Counted from the stretch's first letter, positions 22,070-31,910 are shown. The stretch: DNA of 64,000 nucleotides from Actinomycetota bacterium (GCA_016871355.1 VFZC01000001.1:87678-151677); one strand, 5' to 3'. The notes: generated by a model not told the origin, from the letters alone. Numbers and translations are program-made.

Positions 22070-25057
22070 TCACGCACCGAGCAGAGTAAGGGCCCGCGAG
22101 ATTCGCTTCTGCGCCTCGCTGACCTTCGCCTGATAGAGACCGAGATCGCCATCGCGGAGGGCCTCATCGGCCTCGTCGAACAGCGATTCGGCTTCCTCGA
22201 GCAACACGACCGGATCTTCGGAAGTGGAACCCGGCGTCGTCGGGTTCGTCGATCCACTGCTCGATCCACCGCTCGAACCACCACTCGTGCCACCCGATGT
22301 GGAGCCGGACGTGGAGCCCGATGTGTCGGTCCCGGTATCGGTGCCGTCATCGGCCTGACCCGAACCGTCGTCGAACACTTCACCGAGGTCGACATCGGCC
22401 AGCGGGAACAACCGATTGATCGCATCCGACAAGGTGTCGCCGATCACCGAACGACCGTCGTACCAAGCGAGCACTCGGCGCACGAACACCTGCTTCGAAC
22501 CCGGATCGTCGGGACGCACATAGAGAGGTCGCACCCACACCAGGCCGTCGCCAACCGGGAAGAACTGCAACTGGCCGAACACCACGCGTGAACCGCGCTG
22601 GTCGAGCAACGTGATGACCGGAGCGATTTCGGTGTCACTCTGCAGTTCGGCCGCAACCGTGGCCGGACCCTCGGGCAACGACCCGTCGATGCGATACACC
22701 GTGAGTTGGCCGTAGGTCTCGGGTTCGCTCGACACGACCATCACCGCGCGGAGTTCCTTACGGGCGTCGTCGGACGAGAACGGAACGAACGGGCGCAACA
22801 ACAAGAACTGCGAGCTGTCGCGATCGGGTGCGTGGAAGAACGTGTAGTACGGCTCGAAGCGATTCACGTTGGCGTCGGCCACGTCACCGGTGTTGGCCTG
22901 GCTGGCCTCGTCCACCAGCGCGACTCCAGCCGCGGTGTTCGACACCTCGGGCTCGCGCGGCGCGGCCTGCGCCACACTCCACGCCGCATCACGGTTGAAG
23001 AACTGGTCGGCGTCGGCGAACTGATAACGGCCATACAAGTTGGTCTGAACACGGAAGAGGTCTTCGGGGTAGCGGAAGTGCTGACGCAACTGTTCGGGCA
23101 CCTGATCTCCGGCGGTGAACAGACTCGGATACGCCTTCGACCACGCGCGAATGATCGGGTCGGTCGGATCGATCACGTAGAGCGTGACGTCACCCGAGTA
23201 CGCTTCGATTACGGCCTTCACGCTGTTGCGCACGTAGTTGAAGTTGTGATTGAGGCCTGAGCCCGGCGTGAGTTGATCGGTGTTGGCCTTCTGCGCGTAC
23301 GGGTAACGCGAGGTGGTGGTGAACGCGTCGATGACCCACTTGACGTCTCCGTCGACGACAACCGGATACGGATCGGCATCGAGATGCAGGAACGGCGCCA
23401 ACTTCGAGACTCGATCACGAACGTCGCGTACATGGAGCAATCGCGAGTCGCTCTTGATCAGACTCGAGCCGAACAAGTTGAACTCACCGAAATGCACGGC
23501 CATCGCCACACGACGAATCGACGAGTTGAGTGGGATGCCGCCGTCACCGGCGTACTCCTCGGGCTCACTACCCGGACACGCCTGCTCGACCTGATCGGTG
23601 TTGACGATCGCGTAGCCCGGCTGCTGCGTGCCCACGTACAACTGCGGACGATCGACGTCGATCGGGGCGTAAATGGGGCGACCATCACTGGTGATGCGAC
23701 TCGCCGAAGCGGCCACCACTCCGCAACCGTGGGTGTAGATGAGGTGACGAGACACCCAGGTCTTGTTGGGAATACCGGCCGAGTTGAGTTCGCGCGCCGC
23801 GACGAGTGTCTGCTGCACACGACCGTCGATCTCGTAGCGGTCGACGTCGAGATCGTTGATCGAATAGAACGCCAACTGGCCTTCGTCGAGCGAGAAGCGA
23901 TCGCGCATCTCGGTCACGTCGAGCAGGCGGGCATCGGCCAAGGCGGCCGAATCGGCCACCACCTCGTCGGTCGACACGTCACCGAACGACACGGCCACCG
24001 TCTGCACCTTGTCGAGTCCCATTGCAACTTGCGTGGCGTCGATGTTGCGCTCGATGTACGGCCGTTCGCGCGTCGTGACGTTCGGCTGCACCACGAACCG
24101 CTGGATGATGGCCGGATACACGGCACCAGCGATCACGGCCACCAGCGCCCACAACGCCATCGACAACAGCGGCAGTCGCCATCCGCCCCAACGCAGTCCG
24201 GCGAGGAAAAGGGCCGCCACGAGCAGGCTCACGAGAATCAACAAGTTGATGGCTGGCAATTGAGCCTTCACGTCGGTGTACGTGGCACCTTGCACCACAC
24301 CGCGTGTGGACACCGTGAGTTCGAAGCGCTGCAACCAGTAGTCGACCGCCTTGATGGCGGCCAACAACGCGAACATCACACTGAGCTGAATACGAGCACC
24401 ACGCGCCACTCGCTCACCCGGCGTCTGAACGCGAATCGAACCGTTCAAGAAGTGCAAAATCGCCGACAAGATCACGATGAATACCAGGGCCGCGAACGCC
24501 CAGTCGATCACGTACGTGAGGAACGGCAGGCGGAACACGTAGAACCCGACATCGACGTTGAACTGCGGATCGTCGGTACCGAAACTCTGCGAATTACGGA
24601 AGAGCAACCACGACTGCCACCGGCTGGTGGCCGGTAGACCGACCAACAAGCCGAACACGATCGACACCGCGATGCGCAGCAAACGCGAACGACGACCGAT
24701 GATCTGGCGATACCGCTCGACGACTTCTCGTTCGGGACCGGTGGGCAGATCTTTCGGAGCGAGTCGCTCGGCGAGCGTCAGGCTGAAGAGACAGACGATG
24801 GCGAACGCGGCGCTGAACATCGCGCCGAGCAGAACCTTCGCCCACAACGAATCCCAGAACACGCTGCTCTGGTCGACCGAGTCGAACCACAGCGCGTCGA
24901 CGTAGAAACTGGCCAGCTGACGCGCTGAGAGCACGAGCAGCAACAGGATCGCCGCAACGAGGATGAGAATGATCCGCCCGCGCGACACCCAACGGGGTCG
25001 GCCAGTCGACGACGACCGGCGGCGCGGACCACGGGGAAGGTCCGAGGGGATGCGCAC
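22070..25057 (-). CDS. UPF0182 family large membrane protein
   Basis: A 995-residue protein. The N-terminal third holds about seven membrane helices (IILILVAAILLLLVLSA, LRIAVSIVFGLLVGLPAT, AFAALVFIVILSAILHF, and others). A long extracytoplasmic domain follows with GTQQPGYAIVNTDQVE, LTPGSGLNHNFNYVRNSVKA and YVIDPTDPIIRAW, all typical of UPF0182. The C-terminus has a low-complexity Ser/Gly/Thr linker at about 895-935 and a final helical segment. The family is common in actinobacteria but has no settled function. Confidence 0.9.
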   Translation of the reverse strand: MRIPSDLPRGPRRRSSSTGRPRWVSRGRIILILVAAILLLLVLSARQLASFYVDALWFDSVDQSSVFWDSLWAKVLLGAMFSAAFAIVCLFSLTLAERLAPKDLPTGPEREVVERYRQIIGRRSRLLRIAVSIVFGLLVGLPATSRWQSWLLFRNSQSFGTDDPQFNVDVGFYVFRLPFLTYVIDWAFAALVFIVILSAILHFLNGSIRVQTPGERVARGARIQLSVMFALLAAIKAVDYWLQRFELTVSTRGVVQGATYTDVKAQLPAINLLILVSLLVAALFLAGLRWGGWRLPLLSMALWALVAVIAGAVYPAIIQRFVVQPNVTTRERPYIERNIDATQVAMGLDKVQTVAVSFGDVSTDEVVADSAALADARLLDVTEMRDRFSLDEGQLAFYSINDLDVDRYEIDGRVQQTLVAARELNSAGIPNKTWVSRHLIYTHGCGVVAASASRITSDGRPIYAPIDVDRPQLYVGTQQPGYAIVNTDQVEQACPGSEPEEYAGDGGIPLNSSIRRVAMAVHFGEFNLFGSSLIKSDSRLLHVRDVRDRVSKLAPFLHLDADPYPVVVDGDVKWVIDAFTTTSRYPYAQKANTDQLTPGSGLNHNFNYVRNSVKAVIEAYSGDVTLYVIDPTDPIIRAWSKAYPSLFTAGDQVPEQLRQHFRYPEDLFRVQTNLYGRYQFADADQFFNRDAAWSVAQAAPREPEVSNTAAGVALVDEASQANTGDVADANVNRFEPYYTFFHAPDRDSSQFLLLRPFVPFSSDDARKELRAVMVVSSEPETYGQLTVYRIDGSLPEGPATVAAELQSDTEIAPVITLLDQRGSRVVFGQLQFFPVGDGLVWVRPLYVRPDDPGSKQVFVRRVLAWYDGRSVIGDTLSDAINRLFPLADVDLGEVFDDGSGQADDGTDTGTDTSGSTSGSTSGGTSGGSSGGSSSGSTNPTTPGSTSEDPVVLLEEAESLFDEADEALRDGDLGLYQAKVSEAQKRISRALTLLGA

Positions 25058-25066
25058 AGGCGCAGG

Positions 25067-27031
25067 CTAGTTGCGCACAGGTACAAGTGCACAGCGGCAG
25101 CCCGCATGTGCCGGTGCGTGAGTGTGACCTGTGGGGAACGCGTCGCCCCCACAAATTGCACCCGCCAACGAATTGTCTTCGGCGTCGGGGCAACCCGGAC
25201 CAGCCGGATCGAACTTCCAGCACACGTTCATGTCAGGAGTGAGCGCCGACAACGCGCCGCGTCCGAAAGCGGTGTACGCGATGTCGTCGATGTGTTCGTC
25301 GACCATCTGGTTCTTCCACTCGCGGTACGCCGAACGCACGAGGGACGACAGTTCGGCGTTGCTGCCACCGGCCTGCGAAATCGAACGGCTCAGACGCTCG
25401 CGCAACGGTTCGACGAATGCGGTGATGATCGCCTCGTCGACGGCCTTCAACTGCGGAGCCACCATGTCGGCCAAAGCCTTGTCGGACGGAACCGAACCGC
25501 TGGTGTGGATCGAGCGGGCGCCCGCGATGGCGGCCGACTTCACCGATGCCGACAACGCCGAGCAGAACCGCTTGGTGTGATCGGACTTGGGTCCGACGAT
25601 CGCGTCGAGGGTCTTGACAACCGCACGACCGCGGAGGATGTCGAGCACCTCGTTCTGCTCATCGGCCAGAACTCGCTTGATCTTGCGACCCATCGTCAAC
25701 ACGAGCGGCACCAGGATCTCGTCGCGCGATTCGAAGGTGGTGACCGAATCGGCCAGATCGTCGAGCTTGGGGGACGGAGCGGTCGCCTTCGGAGTCGTCT
25801 TCGATGTCTTCTTCGGGCTTTTGTTCGACGTTTCCACCGGATTCGCCTTCGGAGTCGACGCACCCGACTTGCTGTTGGCCTCCTTGGCCACCGACTCGGC
25901 GCTGGCGCGACGCAGCTTGGCGAAGATGTCGTCCACCGGAACGGCCGGACGGGCCGCCGGCTTCATCGATTCGGTGTGAGTCGAGTCAGCCGGGGTGGGC
26001 TCGACTTTGCCGAACAACTGAACGACGTTCGACGGCTTGGGAGCCTCGACCACGGGTTCGACGATGGGTGCCGGCGTTTCGACGGCGACCGCTTCGTCGA
26101 CGTCTTCGATCTGCTCGACTTCTTCGACGGCATCGACCTCGTCGACAACAAGGGTCTCGACGACCGCGTGCACTTCTTCCATCTCGGCCACCGTCATCGA
26201 CGCCGTGGGATTGTCGATGCTCGGGTGACGCACCACGACGTGCTCGTGCACCGGCGTGTCGGCGTCGTCACGATCCTGGTCGTAGAACTGCGTCGGCGTC
26301 GGACGACGCATCGACTCGTGCATCTCGTCGGCCTGAACCACGATCGGAACCGGACCGGTGGTGTTGGCCAGATTCACGAACTCGGACGGCTCGTCACCCG
26401 CATCGACGAGATCGCGCAACACGTCGTCGGTCGCGATACGAGCGCGCTCGAACGACTGCACCAACCGGTCACGACCATGGATGAGGTCTTCGATCTGTTC
26501 GCGGGCGAGCTCACGGCGGCGCGCCACATCGGCCAGCACGCGCTCGCGGTACGCGCGGGCCTCTTCCACCATGTCGCGACCCTGCTGCTTGGCCATGAGG
26601 ATTTCGGCCTCGGTGTCGGAGACGGTGTCCTGGCGGCGGCGGGCCGCTTCAAGTTCGGCTTCTTCGCGGATACGCGCGGCGTCTTCGGTGGCGTCACGGA
26701 GCAGGCGCTGAGCGGTTTCTTCGGCCCGGGCCCTGATCTTGCCGGCGGCTTCGCGGGCGGCCTGGATGATGCGGGCGGTCTCTTCGCCCAGAATTTCGGT
26801 GATCGCGTCGTCGTCGAGGTCGGCCGGAATGAACGGCGAGCCCTCCGGGCGGTTGGCCACTTCACGCTCAAGGAATCGCTCGCGCTCCTGGAGGCGCGAC
26901 AACTCGGCGGCGACCATACGCAGGAAGTCGCGGACCTCGGTCGGATCGAATCCGCGGCGACTGGTCGGGAACGAGGCCCCGGCAACAGCGGCCGGGGACG
27001 ACGGATCAGGGCGCGAAAATGAAATGGCCAC
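25067..27031 (-). CDS. DivIVA-domain protein with a phage MuF-like C-terminal domain
   Basis: A 654-residue protein. Residues 1-45 form a DivIVA-type start (FPTSRRGFDPTEVRDFLRMV), followed by a long coiled coil to about 210. A disordered acidic/Pro-Thr region covers about 230-400. The C-terminal helical domain (430-600) leads into CWKFDPAGPGCPDAED and ends FPTGHTHAPAHAGCRCALVP. This cysteine/histidine ending resembles the C-terminus of phage portal-associated MuF/gp7 head proteins. DivIVA domains bind curved membranes at poles and septa. No phage genes surround it. Confidence 0.7.
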   Translation of the reverse strand: MAISFSRPDPSSPAAVAGASFPTSRRGFDPTEVRDFLRMVAAELSRLQERERFLEREVANRPEGSPFIPADLDDDAITEILGEETARIIQAAREAAGKIRARAEETAQRLLRDATEDAARIREEAELEAARRRQDTVSDTEAEILMAKQQGRDMVEEARAYRERVLADVARRRELAREQIEDLIHGRDRLVQSFERARIATDDVLRDLVDAGDEPSEFVNLANTTGPVPIVVQADEMHESMRRPTPTQFYDQDRDDADTPVHEHVVVRHPSIDNPTASMTVAEMEEVHAVVETLVVDEVDAVEEVEQIEDVDEAVAVETPAPIVEPVVEAPKPSNVVQLFGKVEPTPADSTHTESMKPAARPAVPVDDIFAKLRRASAESVAKEANSKSGASTPKANPVETSNKSPKKTSKTTPKATAPSPKLDDLADSVTTFESRDEILVPLVLTMGRKIKRVLADEQNEVLDILRGRAVVKTLDAIVGPKSDHTKRFCSALSASVKSAAIAGARSIHTSGSVPSDKALADMVAPQLKAVDEAIITAFVEPLRERLSRSISQAGGSNAELSSLVRSAYREWKNQMVDEHIDDIAYTAFGRGALSALTPDMNVCWKFDPAGPGCPDAEDNSLAGAICGGDAFPTGHTHAPAHAGCRCALVPVRN

Positions 27032-27090
27032 GGATCAAGGGTACGGAATACCTGTGGACAAGGGGTGGCAATCGCCGGATCGTCCCAGCG

Positions 27091-28239
27091 TCAGCGGAGT
27101 GTGACTGGTTCGCCACCCCACCGCTCGAGGGTCGCGAGAGCCTCGGCGAGCGTTGCCACCGTCGCAATTTCCACCGATGTACCGACCGCACGACGCGCCG
27201 CTTCCACATCGGCTGGGTCCTGGCCGGCCGGAACGATGAAGTAGCGCGCGCCCGAGCGCTTCACCGCGATGGCCTTCTGAACGAGCGCGCCGATCGGACC
27301 AACTGAGCCGTCCTCGGCGATCGTGCCGGTGAGGGCCACTCCCCCGGGTGGTGACAGTTCGCCGGGCGACAACTCGTCGATGAGTGCCACCGTGAACGCC
27401 AACCCAGCCGACGGTCCGCCGATCTCGTCGGTGTCGATACCGATCTCGAACGGCAACTTCACCGTGCGCGTGTCGCGAGCGTTGAAACCGATGATCGTGC
27501 GCTTCGGATCATCAGGGCTGGCCATCAGTTCGACCTTCACCGTGCGCACTTCGTCGGCCGGAGCATCGAACGGACGCACCACGAGACGAATCACATCACC
27601 GGGCTCGGCGTCGGCCAAAGCCTTCGACAGATCGGTCACCACGTCGATGTCGATCGAATCATCGACTGACCCAGTGTCGTTGACCGAGAGATCGACCTTG
27701 ACGATCGTGTCACCCACCGACAGCACACGGCAGGCGCGAAGTTCGGGGGCATCGTCCGGACACAGCGCGGGGTCGAATCCACCAACCTGGGCCGGACCCA
27801 TGTCGAACGACGCATCGAGTCCGAGATAGTCGAGTGCGACGAACGATGCGATCTCCTTGGCCGTCGACATCGCACCGAGTTGGATCGTGCGATTGGCATC
27901 GGGATCGCAATCACCGAATCGCTGCTCGCACGTCTGCACGTCGACGTACGGGTCGATCCAACCCATGAACGATTGGAGCGGAGCCAACTCGCTACCGAGA
28001 GCCGTGACGAACCGAACGCTGCGATCGGGCTCGAACACGCCCACGCCATCGGACGCGCCCTCGATGGAGAGTCGAGGAGCCACCAACTTGGCCCGACCGG
28101 GCGCGGTTTCGAAGCGCTGCATCGGCCACACCATGGCCCCGATCACCACGATCATCACGAGAAAGGCCAAGGTGGCGAAGGGAACGCCCCACACCGGACG
28201 AGCAGTCCCGGCTACTTTGTCGTTTCGAGTGTCACTCAC
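27091..28239 (-). CDS. Membrane-anchored PDZ and Lon-type (S16) serine protease
   Basis: A 382-residue protein from GTG 28239. One N-terminal membrane helix (FATLAFLVMIVVIGAMVW) is followed by a large external region, a PDZ-like segment (ALADAEPGDVIRLVVRPF) and a Lon S16 catalytic domain. The nucleophile lies in EIGGPSAGLAFTVALID and the Lys in GALVQKAIAVKRSG. YlbL-type proteins of this design cleave periplasmic or extracellular substrates. Its start overlaps the divergent gene by 11 bp; a GTG nearer the helix (about 28190) would remove the overlap. Confidence 0.82.
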   Translation of the reverse strand: MSDTRNDKVAGTARPVWGVPFATLAFLVMIVVIGAMVWPMQRFETAPGRAKLVAPRLSIEGASDGVGVFEPDRSVRFVTALGSELAPLQSFMGWIDPYVDVQTCEQRFGDCDPDANRTIQLGAMSTAKEIASFVALDYLGLDASFDMGPAQVGGFDPALCPDDAPELRACRVLSVGDTIVKVDLSVNDTGSVDDSIDIDVVTDLSKALADAEPGDVIRLVVRPFDAPADEVRTVKVELMASPDDPKRTIIGFNARDTRTVKLPFEIGIDTDEIGGPSAGLAFTVALIDELSPGELSPPGGVALTGTIAEDGSVGPIGALVQKAIAVKRSGARYFIVPAGQDPADVEAARRAVGTSVEIATVATLAEALATLERWGGEPVTLR

Positions 28240-28534
28240 TGATCTCACCGTTCGTGTCGCCGCGATTGCTGCCTTCGCCTTGCTGGCGCTGATCGCGATC
28301 GGCTGGAGACAGCCTGCCAGACAACGTGCGCGGAGCCACCGCACCGAAGCGACGACACACTCTGCCGAACACTCTGCCGACGAGCCCGTGGCCAGCCTGG
28401 GTGACAGTGTGAAACAACGAGTGCTACGAGTCACCGCGCTCGGAGGCATCGCTCTCGTCGCGAGCGCCGTGGTAGCCACCATCGTGTCGGTTGCCTTGGC
28501 CTGGCTCGTCACCAACATCATCGATCGGCTCTGA
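28229..28534 (+). CDS. Small two-helix membrane protein
   Basis: A 101-residue protein from GTG 28229. The two hydrophobic helices (VAAIAAFALLALIAIGW and ALVASAVVATIVSVALAWLV) flank a basic/acidic loop (RQPARQRARSHRTEATTHS). The family is not recognised. It precedes the HEAT-repeat gene by 3 bp and is likely co-transcribed with it. Its 5' end overlaps that of the divergent protease gene as annotated. Confidence 0.5.
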   Translation: MSLTDLTVRVAAIAAFALLALIAIGWRQPARQRARSHRTEATTHSAEHSADEPVASLGDSVKQRVLRVTALGGIALVASAVVATIVSVALAWLVTNIIDRL

Positions 28535-28537
28535 CCC

Positions 28538-29131
28538 GTGACCGACATCGAACACCTCGAACGACGACGTGCGGTCGTGATCGCCGGCCACACCGGTGAT
28601 GTCGCGGTCGTTCATGCGGGTCTCGACGATTCCGATGCCGGTGTGCGTGAGGCTGCTCTCGGAGCCATGGCTCGACTCGGTGCGTTCGACGCAGAGATGG
28701 CACAGCGCTTCGCGACCGATTCCGAACCGCGCGTGCGACGGCGGGTGGCCGAATTGTCGGCCACGCTCGTCGACGTCGATCTGTTGCCCTTGCTCTCCGA
28801 TCACGACTCGTCGGTGGTGGAGACCGCCGCCTGGGCTTGTGGTGAACAGGTGGAGATTGCCGATGCGACCCTGCAGCGCGTCATCGAATTGGCCACCACA
28901 CACGACGACGTCCTGGTGCGCGAAGCGGCCGTGGCCGCGCTCGGTGCCATCGGCGATGAACGCGGTCTGCCGGCGATTCTTCACGGCTGTTCGGACAAAC
29001 CCGCCATTCGACGACGTGCGGTGTTGGCACTCGCCCCCTTCGACGGCCCCGAAGTGGACGCGGCATTGAAGACGGCTCTCGAGGATCGCGACTGGCAGGT
29101 TCGACAGGCCGCCGAAGACCTGCTCGGCTGA
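28538..29131 (+). CDS. HEAT-repeat protein
   Basis: A 197-residue all-helical protein with about five HEAT units, for example DAGVREAALGAMARLG, EPRVRRRVAELSATL, SSVVETAAWACGEQ, DVLVREAAVAALGAIGDERG and DWQVRQAAEDLLG. Such solenoids bind proteins or cofactors, and the later units resemble PBS-lyase-type HEAT repeats. No catalytic motif is seen. Its stop adjoins that of the convergent GDT1-like gene. Confidence 0.82.
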   Translation: MTDIEHLERRRAVVIAGHTGDVAVVHAGLDDSDAGVREAALGAMARLGAFDAEMAQRFATDSEPRVRRRVAELSATLVDVDLLPLLSDHDSSVVETAAWACGEQVEIADATLQRVIELATTHDDVLVREAAVAALGAIGDERGLPAILHGCSDKPAIRRRAVLALAPFDGPEVDAALKTALEDRDWQVRQAAEDLLG

Positions 29132-29698
29132 TCAGAGACCTTCGACGATCAGCAGCACGCCGAACACGACGAACGACAACGTCGCGCCGATTCGGATGGT
29201 TCGTTCGGGGAGGCGCGCGCCCAACTGCTGGCCCACCACGATCGCCAGTGCATCGGCTGCCACCATGCCGAATGTCGATCCCACCCACGTGCCCCACGCG
29301 CTTTCCTTCGTGGCCAAGGTGATGGTGGCCAACATCGTCTTGTCGCCCAATTCGGCGAGGAAAAAGGCGACACTGGCCGCGACCACCGCGTGACGGGTGG
29401 ACCGCTCGGCCGCTTTCGCGTCGTCTTCGTCGAGTGAATCTCCGCGCCACGTCCAGGCCGCGAACAACAAGAAGGCGAAGCCGGCGACCACGGCAATGGT
29501 GTCGGTGGAAAGTTGCGCCCCCACCACCGCACCGATACCCACGCTGATGGCATGGGTGACAGCGGTGGCAATGGTGATGCCCACCAGCACCGGCCAGGCG
29601 CGGTAGCGAGCCGCGAAAGCCAACGCCATGAGATGGCTCTTGTCGCCGAGTTCGGCCACGAAGATGACACCGAAACTGAGGAAGAGCGCGGACAACAT
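29132..29698 (-). CDS. GDT1/TMEM165 (UPF0016) family cation transporter
   Basis: A 188-residue membrane protein with two copies of the family motif: FVAELGDKSHLMALAF near residue 13 and FFLAELGDKTMLATITL near 113. Each lies in the first helix of a three-helix repeat, separated by an acidic loop (GDSLDEDDAKAAERS). Family members exchange Mn2+ or Ca2+ for protons; bacterial ones such as MneA export manganese. Upstream sequence carries no obvious riboswitch. Confidence 0.9.
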   Translation of the reverse strand: MLSALFLSFGVIFVAELGDKSHLMALAFAARYRAWPVLVGITIATAVTHAISVGIGAVVGAQLSTDTIAVVAGFAFLLFAAWTWRGDSLDEDDAKAAERSTRHAVVAASVAFFLAELGDKTMLATITLATKESAWGTWVGSTFGMVAADALAIVVGQQLGARLPERTIRIGATLSFVVFGVLLIVEGL

Positions 29699-29727
29699 GA
29701 GAGCGTTCCGACAGTACAGTCGGCCTG

Positions 29728-31197
29728 GTGGGGACCCAGTTATTCGCTCGGCACGTGAGCACGCTGCCCGTCGACGACGATCATCCGTATCGCACCGGAG
29801 CGTGGCGTCCGCAGACCACTGAATACACAGCCACCGAACTACCGGTGGTCGGAACGATCCCAGACGATCTCAACGGTGTGTATCTGCGCAACACCGAGAA
29901 TCCGCTGCATCCGAACGTCGAGCGATACCACCCGTTCGACGGTGACGGGATGATCCACATGATGTCGTTCGCCAACGGAGTGACCGAATACCGCAATCGG
30001 TTCGTGCGCACGGTCGGTCTCGATGTCGAACGTGAAGCCGGCGGAGTTCAGTGGGCTGGCTTGGCCGAATCTCCGAAGAAGTCACCGCGTACCGACGGCT
30101 GGGGTGCACGCACCCGCATGAAGGACGCGTCGAGCACCGATGTGGTCGTGCACGCGGGTGTCGCGTATTCGAGCTTCTACCAATGCGGCGATCTCTACCA
30201 GCTCGATCCGCGAACGCTCGACGATCGCGGTCGCGCGACATGGAACGGAAACTTCCCATCGTGTGGAGTCTCGGCGCACACCAAGGTCGACGAACTCGCC
30301 AACGAGATGTTGTTCTTCAACTACCAGACCACCGCGCCGTTCATGCACTACGGCGTGGTCGACGCCAATCACGAACTCGTGCACTACGTGCCGATTCCTC
30401 TGGCTGGTGCTCGGCTCCCACACGACATGGCGTTCACCGAGAACTTCGCGATCCTCAACGACTGTCCGTTGTTCTGGGACGCCGATCTCGTCGCCAAAGG
30501 TGTCTATGCCACCAAGTGGCATCCCGAGATGCCCACCCGATTCGCGGTGATTCCTCGTCGTGGACAGTCGAGCGACATCAGGTGGTTCGAGGCCGACCCC
30601 ACCTACGTATTGCATTGGATCAACGCCTTCGAGACACACGATCACGAGGGCCACTGGGTCGTGCTCGACGGCTTCTTCCAACACTCACCTTCGCCGTACA
30701 TCCCACCCGACGCCGACATCAACACCCGACTCTTCCGATTCCTCGATCTGTACGCGATGGATTCACGTCCCTACCGCTGGCGCTTCAATCTCACGACGGG
30801 TGAAACCCGCGAGGGCCCATTGAGCGACGAAGTCACCGAGTTCGGGATGATCAACGGTCGCCACGGTGGTCGCCCGTATCGCTACTACTACTCGGTCGTT
30901 CCCACACCTGGCCGTTTCGAATTCGACGGCATCACGCGCAACGATCTGCATACTGGCGAGAAGGAGTCGTACATGTTCGGGCCGGGGGTCTTCGGCAGCG
31001 AAACGGTGATGGCTCCGCGCGATGGCTCCACGTCGGAAGACGACGGTTACCTGGTGACGTTCACGATCGATGTGAACAACGATGTGTCAGAGTGTTTGGT
31101 CTTCGACGCTCAGGGAGTGGCCGACGGGCCGTTGTGCCGCATTCGACTGCCCGAGCGGATCAGCAGCGGCACCCACGCCTACTGGGCGCCGGCCTGA
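29728..31197 (+). CDS. Carotenoid cleavage oxygenase (RPE65/CCD family)
   Basis: A 489-residue protein with the four iron-ligand histidines of the family in order: CGVSAHTKVDE, RLPHDMAFTENF, VLHWINAFETHD and the C-terminal SSGTHAYWAP. The entry motif GVYLRNTENPL and FDGDGMIHMMSF also match. It oxidatively cleaves carotenoids, apocarotenoids or stilbenes; the substrate cannot be predicted. GTG 29728 gives the usual short leader before PVVGTIPDDLNGVYL. Confidence 0.92.
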   Translation: MGTQLFARHVSTLPVDDDHPYRTGAWRPQTTEYTATELPVVGTIPDDLNGVYLRNTENPLHPNVERYHPFDGDGMIHMMSFANGVTEYRNRFVRTVGLDVEREAGGVQWAGLAESPKKSPRTDGWGARTRMKDASSTDVVVHAGVAYSSFYQCGDLYQLDPRTLDDRGRATWNGNFPSCGVSAHTKVDELANEMLFFNYQTTAPFMHYGVVDANHELVHYVPIPLAGARLPHDMAFTENFAILNDCPLFWDADLVAKGVYATKWHPEMPTRFAVIPRRGQSSDIRWFEADPTYVLHWINAFETHDHEGHWVVLDGFFQHSPSPYIPPDADINTRLFRFLDLYAMDSRPYRWRFNLTTGETREGPLSDEVTEFGMINGRHGGRPYRYYYSVVPTPGRFEFDGITRNDLHTGEKESYMFGPGVFGSETVMAPRDGSTSEDDGYLVTFTIDVNNDVSECLVFDAQGVADGPLCRIRLPERISSGTHAYWAPA

Positions 31198-31219
31198 CGA
31201 GTCGTGCCACACTGACGTC

Positions 31220-31864
31220 ATGAGTGACTTCCTCTTGCCGACCCCTCAGGTCGTCGCGGCATACGAAGGTGTGCGGACGCGAGTGATCGAGTTGCTGCGT
31301 TCGACTCCGGATCCCGACGGCGATCGCGTGGTGCCGCACTGTCCGTCGTGGACGGTGCGCGAACTCGCGGCGCACCTGGTCGGCCTTCCCGAAGACATCC
31401 TCGCCGGGCGCATGGAAGGTGTCACGACCGACGCCTGGACCCAAGCCCAAGTCGAACGCCACCGCGGCGAGACGCTCGCCCAGTTGGCCGACGCGTTCGA
31501 GGCATCGATCGAGCCGTTCGCCGCGATCCTGCCGCACGTTCCGGTGCCGGTGAATTCGCAGATGGTGATGGACGCGGTCACGCACGAACACGACCTGCGC
31601 TTGGCCCTGGGTCGAATCGGAGCTCGGGACTCCGATGCGGTGGCCGTGGCCGTCGGGTGGTTGCTCGACATGGCCGAGAACCGTTCGAGCGGACTCGGCC
31701 ATGAGTTGCGGTCGTCGGGGTTGCCGTCGTTCGATCTGCTGCGCGTGATGAGCGGCCGGCGCGCTCCCTTACAGGTCGCAGCGCTCGGTCTCGACGCCGA
31801 GTCGCTGGTCGCATTACTCGCCGGCACGCCACTGAAACCGCCGGCCCAGCCGATCGAGGAGTGA
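31220..31864 (+). CDS. Maleylpyruvate isomerase / mycothiol-transferase-like protein (DinB fold)
   Basis: A 214-residue protein with the N-terminal metal-binding region VPHCPSWTVRELAAHLVGLP and the later DAVTHEHDLRLALGRIG, whose histidines build the zinc site of MDMPI-type four-helix proteins. A C-terminal domain (ENRSSGLGHELRSSGL…) follows. Members of this actinobacterial family use or bind mycothiol; the exact reaction here is unknown. It lies 23 bp after the carotenoid oxygenase gene. Confidence 0.8.
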   Translation: MSDFLLPTPQVVAAYEGVRTRVIELLRSTPDPDGDRVVPHCPSWTVRELAAHLVGLPEDILAGRMEGVTTDAWTQAQVERHRGETLAQLADAFEASIEPFAAILPHVPVPVNSQMVMDAVTHEHDLRLALGRIGARDSDAVAVAVGWLLDMAENRSSGLGHELRSSGLPSFDLLRVMSGRRAPLQVAALGLDAESLVALLAGTPLKPPAQPIEE

Positions 31865-31882
31865 ACCCGCGAGGTTGTCGAT

Positions 31883-31901
31883 TTAGTCAATAATTGACTA
31901 A
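31883..31901. promoter_or_regulatory. Palindromic operator of the modABC operon
   Basis: TTAGTCAATAATTGACTAA is a perfect 9-bp inverted repeat around one base, ending 10 bp before the modA ATG. The AT-rich centre stands out from the GC-rich surroundings. The PadR-type gene at the end of the operon is a candidate binder, although the sequence differs from the usual PadR ATGT-N8-ACAT. Confidence 0.65.
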
Positions 31902-31910
31902 TCTGCACCG

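Noticed and set aside
27660..27680. Sequence similar to the 461-493 repeat (actgacccagtgtc)
   Set aside because: Lies inside the protease coding sequence as a single partial match; probably chance.
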